A stretch of DNA of 64,000 nt from Flavobacterium hydatis. GTDB lineage: Bacteria > Bacteroidota > Bacteroidia > Flavobacteriales > Flavobacteriaceae. A model generated the notes under the pieces. The model did not search any database. It had not been told where the DNA came from and saw only the letters and a list, made by a program, of their open reading frames with translations. The stretch spans positions 1-64,000 of the forward strand of contig NZ_JPRM01000013.1 in NCBI RefSeq assembly GCF_000737695.1. The letters run 5' to 3'. This document shows positions 24,695 through 31,937 of the stretch, in pieces (position 1 is the first letter of the stretch; each line of letters opens with the position of its first letter). Made by a program: the position numbers and the translations under genes.

Positions 24695-25423
24695 GTCTTT
24701 CTCGATTAGCATCATTTTTGCATATCTTGAGAATACTCCATAGGCGTCTATCGCTGCAGCAGCAAGACCTGGAACGCCATCTAGGTATACTCTTTTTACA
24801 ATGTAAGTATGAAAAAAACGATAAAAAGGCTTGAAAAAGAGTAGGAACAGCGTTACTTTTTTTCCTTTATCAGCAGACATTTTTGCTTGAAACCAAGCAT
24901 ATTTGTCTTTTTTACTTATAAAATGAAATAAACCCTTATAGGTGTAATGTTCCATGTAGTTTTTTAGAACACCAGGTTTTGATTTTAGTACTAATTTTTC
25001 ATGTACTTCATTTTCAAAAATCAAGTTGCTATTCTTCATCAAACGAACAACTTTGTCTGTATAATGAAATAAAAAGCGATCCATGAAAAAATGAGGAAAC
25101 CAAATTTTATAAGTATCAAATTTATCCGATTCGATACTTTTTAAAATTTCTACTCTAAGTTTATCAGTAACCCTTTCGTCTGCATCTAAAAATAATATCC
25201 AATCTCCAGTTGCAAAGCCTATTCCATAGTTTCTTTGGCTGCAGTAATTGTCAAATTTTCTAGAGATCAGTTTAACGCCTAAATCTGTAGCAATTTTTTG
25301 TGTAGCATCAGTACTATTAGAGTCTAAAACAATAATCTCATCAGCAAATGAAACGGATTTTATTGCATCGGCAATATAAAACTCTTCATTATAAGTAAGT
25401 ATGATAACGGATAGTTTTTTCAT
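24686..25423 (-). CDS. WaaE/KdtX-like family 2 glycosyltransferase
   Basis: About 245 residues from ATG 25423 (MKKLSVIILTYNEEFYI). It has LDSNSTDATQKIA, the CSQRNYGIGFATGDWILFLD segment followed by ADE (intact DxD), and the C-terminal VKRVYLDGVPGLAAAAI. It is the third WaaE-like paralogue of the region. The dapD gene starts upstream on the same strand with 50 bp between stop and start. It probably adds a core sugar. Confidence 0.88.
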   Translation of the reverse strand: MKKLSVIILTYNEEFYIADAIKSVSFADEIIVLDSNSTDATQKIATDLGVKLISRKFDNYCSQRNYGIGFATGDWILFLDADERVTDKLRVEILKSIESDKFDTYKIWFPHFFMDRFLFHYTDKVVRLMKNSNLIFENEVHEKLVLKSKPGVLKNYMEHYTYKGLFHFISKKDKYAWFQAKMSADKGKKVTLFLLFFKPFYRFFHTYIVKRVYLDGVPGLAAAAIDAYGVFSRYAKMMLIEKDLE

Positions 25424-25473
25424 TTCTTTACTTAACATACTTACTTATAATTATAGAGTTTAATAAAATAATA

Positions 25474-26289
25474 TTATACTGCAACATCGTATTCCCGTAG
25501 TGCATTATTTAATGATGTTTTTAAATCTGTAGATGGTTTACGAGTACCAATAATTAAAGCACAAGGAACTTGAAACTCACCAGCAGCAAATTTTTTAGTA
25601 TAACTTCCAGGAATAACTACTGAACGAGCAGGAACGTATCCTTTCATTTCTACAGGAGTATCTCCAGTAACGTCGATAATTTTTGTAGAGGCAGTTAGGC
25701 ATACGTTTGCACCTAAAACAGCTTCTTTCCCAACGTGCACACCTTCTACAACAATACAACGAGAACCTACAAAAGCTCCGTCTTCTATAATTACTGGTGC
25801 TGCTTGTAAAGGCTCTAATACGCCACCAATACCTACACCACCGCTTAAGTGTACATTTTTACCAATTTGAGCACAGCTTCCTACAGTTGCCCATGTGTCT
25901 ACCATAGTTCCTTCGTCTACATATGCACCAATATTTACATAACTAGGCATTAAGATTACTCCGCTAGAGATATAAGCTCCGTAACGTGCTACTGCATTAG
26001 GTACTACACGAATTCCTTTTTCAGCATATCCTCTTTTTAGTAACATTTTGTCATGATATTCAAAAATACCAGATTCTAAAGTTTCCATTTTTTGAATTGG
26101 GAAATACATCACAACTGCCTTTTTTACCCATTCGTTTACTTGCCAAGCATCACCAACTGGTTCAGCAACACGTAATTTTCCTGCGTCCAAAAGTTCAATA
26201 ACTTCTCTGATAGCATCAGTTGTTGTAGTTTCTTGTAACAAAGCTCTGTTTTCCCAGGCTTGTTCTATAATAGTTTGTAAAGGATTCAT
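25474..26289 (-). CDS. dapD: Tetrahydrodipicolinate N-succinyltransferase DapD
   Basis: About 271 residues from ATG 26289 (MNPLQTIIEQAWENR), close to the E. coli enzyme; a start seven codons upstream would run into the promoter box. The N-terminal helical domain is followed by beta-helix hexapeptide repeats (about residues 100-230, with VGSCAQIGKNVHLSGGVGIG). It succinylates tetrahydrodipicolinate in the lysine and diaminopimelate pathway, feeding peptidoglycan. Other dap genes are not adjacent. A TAnnTTTG box lies 18 bp before the start. Confidence 0.93.
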   Translation of the reverse strand: MNPLQTIIEQAWENRALLQETTTTDAIREVIELLDAGKLRVAEPVGDAWQVNEWVKKAVVMYFPIQKMETLESGIFEYHDKMLLKRGYAEKGIRVVPNAVARYGAYISSGVILMPSYVNIGAYVDEGTMVDTWATVGSCAQIGKNVHLSGGVGIGGVLEPLQAAPVIIEDGAFVGSRCIVVEGVHVGKEAVLGANVCLTASTKIIDVTGDTPVEMKGYVPARSVVIPGSYTKKFAAGEFQVPCALIIGTRKPSTDLKTSLNNALREYDVAV

Positions 26290-26307
26290 AGTAGTAAAGA
26301 TTTTAGG

Positions 26308-26315
26308 CAAATATA
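26308..26315 (-). promoter_or_regulatory. TAnnTTTG box before dapD
   Basis: On the minus strand this reads TATATTTG, 18 bp before the ATG at 26289. Confidence 0.5.
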
Positions 26316-26501
26316 ATTCGATTTTTTTTTAAAACAACCCTCATTTCTTTATAGTAACATTTTTATAAAAAAATATTGTTTTTTTATTGTTGTACATAAT
26401 AAAGGCGTTTTATTTAAATAATTTTTCCTACATAAATAAATTTTTGTCTTATTCCCTGATAAATATCAATTTTTAACTTTTCTTATAAAATTACTTTTGT
26501 A

Positions 26502-26509
26502 AGACAATT
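26502..26509 (+). promoter_or_regulatory. TAnnTTTG box before the PAS protein
   Basis: TACTTTTG lies 66 bp before the ATG at 26576. Confidence 0.45.
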
Positions 26510-26575
26510 TAACAATAACATAAGGTGATTTTAAATTGTTTGAATCCAATAATTTAATTAATTAGTATTTTAACA

Positions 26576-27202
26576 ATGAATCAAGAAAACGAGTCGTTTC
26601 ACAGACCTACACCAATTGATAAAGAAGTTTCTTGGGATAAGAGCCAAGTTATCATGAGTAAAACAAACCCATTTGGAATTATCGAATACGCCAATGAAAT
26701 TTTTGTTGATGTTTGCGGATATGAAGATTACGAATTAATGGGGCAACCACATAGTATCATAAGACATCCGGATATGCCGCGAGTGATATTTAAAGTATTA
26801 TGGGAGAATCTTAAAAAAGGAAATAACTTTCATGCAGTTGTAAAGAATTTAGCTAAGTCTGGAAGATATTACTGGGTTGTTACCGATTTTGAAATTGCAA
26901 AAGATTCAAATGGAGCAATAGTAAACTATTTTGGACGCAGACGTTCTGTGCCACAAGAAGTAATTTCGATGCATATTGAGCCTTTGTATAAAAAGCTATT
27001 ACAGATAGAATCTGCTAGCGGAATGGAATTTAGTGAGAAATATTTAATCGGATTTCTTGAAGAGAAAAAACGAACTTATGTTGAGTATATAAAAGAATTA
27101 ATCTACGAGAATGAAAAATCACAGTTTCCAACTCAGCAAGCTGAAGCTCATGTAGAAGAAGAAGAGGAGAGAGGTTTCTTTAGTCGTTTCTTTGGTAGAT
27201 AA
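26576..27202 (+). CDS. Single PAS-domain protein, Aer-like
   Basis: A 208-residue protein. The PAS domain (about residues 25-125) has the Aer-type signature GIIEYANEIFVDVCGYEDYE and a short PHSIIRHPDMPRVIFKVLW helix, followed by GRYYWVVTDFE. A helical stretch and an acidic segment (VEEEEERG) lead to a short basic end, FFSRFFGR. No output domain such as a kinase, GGDEF or methyl-accepting domain is present. It may sense redox or a ligand and pass the signal by contact. A clear terminator follows. Confidence 0.85.
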   Translation: MNQENESFHRPTPIDKEVSWDKSQVIMSKTNPFGIIEYANEIFVDVCGYEDYELMGQPHSIIRHPDMPRVIFKVLWENLKKGNNFHAVVKNLAKSGRYYWVVTDFEIAKDSNGAIVNYFGRRRSVPQEVISMHIEPLYKKLLQIESASGMEFSEKYLIGFLEEKKRTYVEYIKELIYENEKSQFPTQQAEAHVEEEEERGFFSRFFGR

Positions 27203-27241
27203 ATAAAACTATTCTAAAAAGATTTAAGTTTTAAAATAATG

Positions 27242-27278
27242 AGGTCTAACTTTAATTAAAAAAGTTAGACCTTTTTTT
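27242..27278 (+). terminator. Hairpin-T terminator after the PAS gene
   Basis: AGGTCTAACTTT (27242-27253) pairs perfectly with AAAGTTAGACCT (27261-27272), followed by seven T. Confidence 0.92.
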
Positions 27279-27380
27279 GTGAATACTGATTGAGGTATTA
27301 ATTCTATTTCCTGATCTAGGTAGTTTTAGGTTTTATGATGTGTTTGGTTAAATTAAACGGCATAGAGTTGTAATTAAACA

Positions 27381-27416
27381 AAAAAGGAAAGAGATTTTAA
27401 AACCTCTTTCCTTTTT
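27381..27416 (-). terminator. Terminator of the LTA-synthase-like gene
   Basis: AAAAAGGAAAGAG (27381-27393) pairs with its complement at 27404-27416. On the minus strand the second arm ends in a T-run. It lies 26 bp beyond the stop at 27443. Confidence 0.85.
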
Positions 27417-27442
27417 CTATTTGTTTTAGTATTTAAAATTAG

Positions 27443-29311
27443 TTAGATCGCTAATTTATTACTGACAACTCTTTCGTTAAATGATTGAATGTATGCTTTT
27501 AAGAATTTTTCAGACTCTTTAACTTTAGTTTTATCTTTTAGCATTAAATTGTTTTTTAATAAAATATCTTCTTTCCAGTTATATAATCCAATTGTTTTAT
27601 TGTTTGAAAAAGCAAGATAATAATCATCTTTGATGTAGTGGTATGTTCCTTGTAAGTAATAAACAACATAGTTATCTTTAGATTTATAGCTTTTACCAAA
27701 ACTTACCATGTCAGTTTTTATGTTCAAGTAATCTAAAATACTTGGCATAATATCAATTTGCTGAAAGTTTTTCTCGTTAACACCCGTTAATTCAGGGTTT
27801 GATGGGTCGAAAAACAAAATCGGAATGTTGAATTTTCCAATATTAGTCTTATCAATATCCTTATCTCCTCCAGACGAAGTATGGTCAGAAGAAATAACAA
27901 ATAGAGTATTTTTATACCATCCTTGTTTTTTTGCTGTTTCAAAGAATCTTCTTAGAGCAAAATCAGTGTACGCTATGCTTTCTTGAATTTCAGTAGTTCC
28001 TTTAGGAAATTTTCCTTTATATTTTTCTGGAATAGTATATGGACTATGAGAAGAAATAGTAAATAACGAACTAAAGAAAGGCTGTTTAAACGATGTTAAT
28101 TTAGCTGCGTAAAATTGTAAAAATTCTTCATCAAAAATCCCCCATTTACCATCAAAAGCTTCTTCTCCGGTATATTGGTCTTTTCCAAAGTATTGGTCAA
28201 AACCTGCAACTTGAGCGTATTGGTCAAAGTTTTGGCTACCATTAAATGCACCATGAAAGAATGAAGTGTTATATCCTTCTTTTTTGAAAATCTTAGGAAG
28301 ACCATTTATTTTATTTAAAGAATAACTAGATAATATAAAGGAGTTATTCATTAAGCTAGGGATGCTTGAGAGGATGGATGGAACAGCGTCAATTGAAACT
28401 TTCCCGTTTGCAAATCCATTCTTAAAATAGTATGATTTTGTTATAAGAGAATCTAAGAAAGGAGTTTGTCCGCGGCCAATATTTTCATTACCGAAACTTT
28501 CCAAAATTAAAATAACTACATTTTTTTTAATAGTTGGTTCGCTTGGTTTTAAAGAAATGATAGGATTGTAAATTGAAGTTAATTCTTTTTCATTAAAATA
28601 ATTTACTTTCTCAATGTCTTCTTTTTTAACAGCAGATTTTAGGATGCAGAAAGGAGTATTTAAGACTAATGCAGAATTATTTAATGCTCCATATTCAGCT
28701 GCATCTACGATTTTAATTGGTTTTTTTCGGAACCCACCACGTCCCATAAGTAGGATTATAACTATCGAAAGAACAAAATAAGAGTATTGTTTATAATAGT
28801 CCTTTTTGGTTGATTTCTCGTGTATTAAATGTGTTTTTAAATTCGGAATCAATTTCCAAAATATAATACTAACTATAAGGAATAGTACAAAGATGTACCA
28901 GAATTCTTTTAAGAAAGATGGAATTAAGCCTAAAGCTTCATGTTCCATACCTTTTGCGGTAATCATCCCAAAAGTACTTCTTCTTCCTGTAAAACGATAG
29001 TAAATAATATCTATGAAATTTGTAGCAATAAAAATAAGATTTACAACATAAAATGAAATCTTTAAAATGCTTTGATATCTTGGTTTATATTTAAAATTCC
29101 CAGGGATCAAATGTGCTAGCAAAAAAACAATATTTATATAAGCTATGGCTGCAAAATCAAAAAGAAGACCTCCTTGGAAAGTTTGAAATGTAAAGGCTTC
29201 AAATAATTTTGAGTTCATAAGATAAAATAGAACTCGAGAAAATTGGTAAATTATGACAATTAAAAAGAATCTTTTTAGGAATAAAATAATGCTGTTTTTA
29301 TAGTTATTCAT
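27443..29311 (-). CDS. LTA-synthase-like phosphoglycerol/phosphoethanolamine transferase
   Basis: A 622-residue protein with four to five N-terminal membrane helices (within residues 8-195) and a periplasmic sulfatase-fold domain. Metal ligand Glu271 is in VVILILESFGNE. The nucleophile position falls in NGKVSIDAVPS, where Ser306 replaces the Thr of Gram-positive LtaS. SSDHTSSGG near residue 480 is the second metal motif. Gram-negative relatives move phosphoglycerol or phosphoethanolamine from phospholipid to glycans or lipid A, so this may modify the surface glycan. It is a single-gene unit. No clear TAnnTTTG box was found upstream. Confidence 0.87.
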   Translation of the reverse strand: MNNYKNSIILFLKRFFLIVIIYQFSRVLFYLMNSKLFEAFTFQTFQGGLLFDFAAIAYINIVFLLAHLIPGNFKYKPRYQSILKISFYVVNLIFIATNFIDIIYYRFTGRRSTFGMITAKGMEHEALGLIPSFLKEFWYIFVLFLIVSIIFWKLIPNLKTHLIHEKSTKKDYYKQYSYFVLSIVIILLMGRGGFRKKPIKIVDAAEYGALNNSALVLNTPFCILKSAVKKEDIEKVNYFNEKELTSIYNPIISLKPSEPTIKKNVVILILESFGNENIGRGQTPFLDSLITKSYYFKNGFANGKVSIDAVPSILSSIPSLMNNSFILSSYSLNKINGLPKIFKKEGYNTSFFHGAFNGSQNFDQYAQVAGFDQYFGKDQYTGEEAFDGKWGIFDEEFLQFYAAKLTSFKQPFFSSLFTISSHSPYTIPEKYKGKFPKGTTEIQESIAYTDFALRRFFETAKKQGWYKNTLFVISSDHTSSGGDKDIDKTNIGKFNIPILFFDPSNPELTGVNEKNFQQIDIMPSILDYLNIKTDMVSFGKSYKSKDNYVVYYLQGTYHYIKDDYYLAFSNNKTIGLYNWKEDILLKNNLMLKDKTKVKESEKFLKAYIQSFNERVVSNKLAI

Positions 29312-29570
29312 TTGGTATTTAGTGATTTTTGGGTATTTATTTTTGAGTAATTTTCTATTATATATGAGAAATTTGAGGCAAAAGAACTATTTTTTTTTCA
29401 AATTACGATTACTTAGCTAATCTAATTTTATAACAAAATAAATCTGTTTTAAAGAGTTTTGAATTTTAATTTTATGTAATCATTTGGTTTTTAAATTGTT
29501 AATTTGGTTCTGTATGCTTTTTAGTGTTGTGAATAAATATTTATAATAAGTTAATTCTTTCTTTTATTCG

Positions 29571-29614
29571 ATGATAATTATCATGAATTAGGGCTATAAT
29601 TAGATTTACTTTTG
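29571..29614 (+). promoter_or_regulatory. FNR-like box plus -7 box, orphan copy
   Basis: ATGATAATTATCAT (29571-29584) is a perfect palindrome and TACTTTTG (29607-29614) a perfect TAnnTTTG box. The palindrome centre is 36.5 bp from the last base of the box, identical to the copies before ccoI, ccoS and hemN. The predicted start is near 29619, on the plus strand only. No protein gene follows for 230 bp. Confidence 0.75.
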
Positions 29615-29618
29615 AATT

Positions 29619-29801
29619 GAAATTATATGTAAGAATATTTTAAAGAGCAAAGTTCTATTTATGGATTGTTTTAAATCTGTGAATTAGTATAAATAGATGG
29701 TTGGGAGGTTTTTAAATTATTTTTTTTGATATTGTTTTAATTTTTTTTTGGAAAAAAAGTTTAATTAATCCGTTCTAGAATATAGAACGGATTAATTTTT
29801 T
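29619..29801 (+). ncRNA. Candidate FNR-controlled small RNA
   Basis: The interval between the predicted start of the orphan FNR-type promoter and the end of the 29763-29801 terminator is about 183 bases and has no coding potential. It has U-rich tracts (29717-29750) and ends in a strong hairpin, as regulatory RNAs often do. It matches no RNA family I recognise. Existence is inferred from promoter and terminator only; alternatively it is a leader read into ruvX. Confidence 0.45.
29763..29801 (+). terminator. Orphan hairpin-T terminator
   Basis: AATTAATCCGTTCTA (29763-29777) pairs perfectly with its complement (29783-29797) around a 5-base loop, with a six-T run at 29796-29801. No protein gene ends upstream on the plus strand for 2.5 kb. 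Confidence 0.85.
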
Positions 29802-29825
29802 AAGGCAGAAGGTTTATACTTTATG

Positions 29826-29833
29826 TATCTTTG
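29826..29833 (+). promoter_or_regulatory. TAnnTTTG box before ruvX
   Basis: TATCTTTG lies 19 bp before the ATG at 29853. It overlaps the longer in-frame start at 29823, making that start unlikely. Confidence 0.55.
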
Positions 29834-29852
29834 TTTTATAATACTTAATAAG

Positions 29853-30269
29853 ATGCCAAGAATTCTCGCTATAGATTACGGACAAAAAAGGACAGGAATT
29901 GCTGTTACTGACGAATTGCAAATTATTGCATCAGGTTTAACTACAATTCCTTCTAGTACAACTATCGATTTTTTAAGAGATTATTTTGCTAAAGAAAAGG
30001 TAGAAGCAGTCTTAATTGGTGAACCAAAACAAATGAATGGGCAGCCATCTGAAAGTGCTTCAATTATAAAAGGTTTTGTAACTCATTTCTCGAATATTTT
30101 TCCGGAGATGAAAGTGGTTCGTGTCGATGAAAGATTTACTTCCAAAATGGCATTTCAAACAATGATTGACAGTGGTCTTAGTAAAAAACAACGTCAGAAT
30201 AAAGGTTTGATTGATGAGATCTCAGCAACCATAATGCTTCAGGACTATTTGTCTCGAAAAATGTTTTAA
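29853..30269 (+). CDS. ruvX: Holliday-junction resolvase-like YqgF/RuvX
   Basis: About 138 residues from ATG 29853 (MPRILAIDYGQKRTGIAVTD), the usual start of the family. The RNase-H-like fold shows the acidic residue in AIDYGQKRTG, VLIGEPKQMNGQPS near residue 66 and VRVDERFTSKMA near residue 100. E. coli YqgF is essential and linked to 16S rRNA 5'-end processing; a resolvase role is less certain. It is a single-gene unit with a TAnnTTTG box and terminator. Confidence 0.9.
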   Translation: MPRILAIDYGQKRTGIAVTDELQIIASGLTTIPSSTTIDFLRDYFAKEKVEAVLIGEPKQMNGQPSESASIIKGFVTHFSNIFPEMKVVRVDERFTSKMAFQTMIDSGLSKKQRQNKGLIDEISATIMLQDYLSRKMF

Positions 30270-30302
30270 ATTTTTAAAGGTTTTTGCTCGAAAACGTTTT
30301 AG

Positions 30303-30342
30303 AAAACTATAACTTTTAAGGTGAAATTTATAGTTTTTTTTT
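30303..30342 (+). terminator. Hairpin-T terminator after ruvX
   Basis: AAAACTATAA (30303-30312) pairs with TTATAGTTTT (30328-30337), followed by more T. Confidence 0.75.
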
Positions 30343-30356
30343 GCAATTTTATGAAG

Positions 30357-30364
30357 TACCTTTG
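30357..30364 (+). promoter_or_regulatory. TAnnTTTG box before mqo
   Basis: TACCTTTG lies 20 bp before the ATG at 30385. Confidence 0.55.
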
Positions 30365-30384
30365 CACTTTAAAATTTTCTTGCT

Positions 30385-31878
30385 ATGTCCGACAAAACCA
30401 TACGTTCAAATACCGAAGTAGTACTTATTGGTGCTGGAATTATGAGTGCAACTCTTGGGTTAATCTTAAAAGAATTACAGCCAGATTTAAAAATTGAAAT
30501 TTACGAAAGATTAGATGTTGCTGCAGCCGAAAGCTCTGATGCTTGGAATAACGCAGGAACAGGACACTCAGCCTTTTGTGAATTAAATTATACACCAGAA
30601 AAAAATGGTAGTATAGATCCTAAAAAAGCAATTAGTATTGCTGAATCCTTTGAAGTTTCTCGTCAGTTTTGGTCGTATTTAGTACAGCAAAACAAAATTG
30701 GATCTCCTGATAATTTTATAAAAAGTGTCCCTCACATGAGTTTTGTTTGGGGAGAAAAAAATGTAGATTATCTTAAGAAAAGATTTGATGCACTACAAAA
30801 GAATCCAATCTTTAAAGAGATGGTTTTTAGTACTGATTTTGCTCAATTAAAAGAATGGATGCCATTGGTAATGGAAGGAAGAGACGCTACAGATAAATTT
30901 GCAGCAACTTCTATGGCAATTGGAACTGATGTTAATTTTGGGGAGTTAACAAGAAGTATGTTTAACTATCTAGGAAAATTAGATGGTGTGACAATACATT
31001 TTAATCACGAAGTAAAAAAATTAAAACAACGTGAGGATAAATCATGGAGAATTAAAATCACAGATTTAGCCACTGGACAAACCAGAAAAGTATATACTAA
31101 ATTTGTCTTTATTGGTGCCGGAGGAGGTTCGTTGCCTTTATTAGAAAAAGCAAATGTTGCTGAAGGGAAAGGATTTGGTGGTTTTCCTGTGAGCGGACAA
31201 TGGTTAAAATGTACCAATCCAGAAGTTATTCTTCAGCATCAAGCCAAAGTTTACGGAAAAGCTAGTGTTGGTGCGCCACCTATGTCAGTACCACATATTG
31301 ATACACGAATGATAAATGGAGAAAGAGCATTGCTTTTTGGACCATTTGCTGGTTTTTCGACTCGATTTTTAAAGAATGGATCTTATATGGATTTGCCTTT
31401 ATCTATAAAAACAGACAATATAATGCCAATGTTGGCAGCTGGTTATCATAATATCCCACTTACTAAATACTTAATTGAGCAAGTAAGACAATCGCCAAAA
31501 GATAGAATGAATGCTTTACGCGAATACTTGCCAAATGCAAAATCTAAGGATTGGAAATTAGAAAGAGCAGGACAACGTGTTCAGGTAATTAAAAAAGATG
31601 AAAAAGAGGGTGGAATTCTTGAGTTTGGTACAGAAGTAATTAATACTGATGATGGTACGTTGGCTGTTTTATTAGGAGCTTCGCCTGGAGCTTCAACAGC
31701 AGTTTCTATCATGGTTGGGTTAATAGGGAAATGTTTTAAAGATAAGGTTAAAACACCAGAATGGGATGAAAAGTTTAAAGCGATGATTCCTTCTTACGGT
31801 CAGACTTTAAATGATAAACCAGAATTGTTATCAGAAATTAGAAAAAATACTGCCGCTACCTTGAAGTTAAATAACTAA
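30385..31878 (+). CDS. mqo: Malate:quinone oxidoreductase
   Basis: A 497-residue FAD enzyme of the Mqo family that oxidises malate to oxaloacetate and passes electrons to menaquinone at the inner membrane. The FAD-binding start is VVLIGAGIMSATLGLIL (about residues 12-28). WNNAGTGHSAFCELNYTP near residues 53-70 and the C-terminal GASPGASTAVSIM are family signatures. Length is normal. It replaces or complements malate dehydrogenase in the TCA cycle. It is a single-gene unit ended by a hairpin that is partly inside the 3' end of the convergent gene. Confidence 0.95.
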   Translation: MSDKTIRSNTEVVLIGAGIMSATLGLILKELQPDLKIEIYERLDVAAAESSDAWNNAGTGHSAFCELNYTPEKNGSIDPKKAISIAESFEVSRQFWSYLVQQNKIGSPDNFIKSVPHMSFVWGEKNVDYLKKRFDALQKNPIFKEMVFSTDFAQLKEWMPLVMEGRDATDKFAATSMAIGTDVNFGELTRSMFNYLGKLDGVTIHFNHEVKKLKQREDKSWRIKITDLATGQTRKVYTKFVFIGAGGGSLPLLEKANVAEGKGFGGFPVSGQWLKCTNPEVILQHQAKVYGKASVGAPPMSVPHIDTRMINGERALLFGPFAGFSTRFLKNGSYMDLPLSIKTDNIMPMLAAGYHNIPLTKYLIEQVRQSPKDRMNALREYLPNAKSKDWKLERAGQRVQVIKKDEKEGGILEFGTEVINTDDGTLAVLLGASPGASTAVSIMVGLIGKCFKDKVKTPEWDEKFKAMIPSYGQTLNDKPELLSEIRKNTAATLKLNN

Positions 31879-31904
31879 TGTAGCGTTACATAATAAGAAT
31901 AAAA

Positions 31905-31937
31905 ACAAAATCCAGATTAATTTAATCTGGATTTTGT
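31905..31937 (+). terminator. Shared hairpin between mqo and the FUSC gene
   Basis: ACAAAATCCAGATTAA (31905-31920) pairs with its complement (31922-31937). The right arm is also the last five codons of the convergent minus-strand gene, so one hairpin serves both directions. Confidence 0.8.

Larger units (their letters stand above)
29312..29822. other. 511-bp gene-less region
   Basis: No open reading frame of meaningful length on either strand; the longest ATG frame I read in the middle part is eight codons (29661). The region holds an FNR-like palindrome and promoter (29571-29614) and a hairpin-T terminator (29763-29801), which together outline a possible small RNA. The part from 29312 to 29560 is AT-rich, with nothing else I can name. 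Confidence 0.8.
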
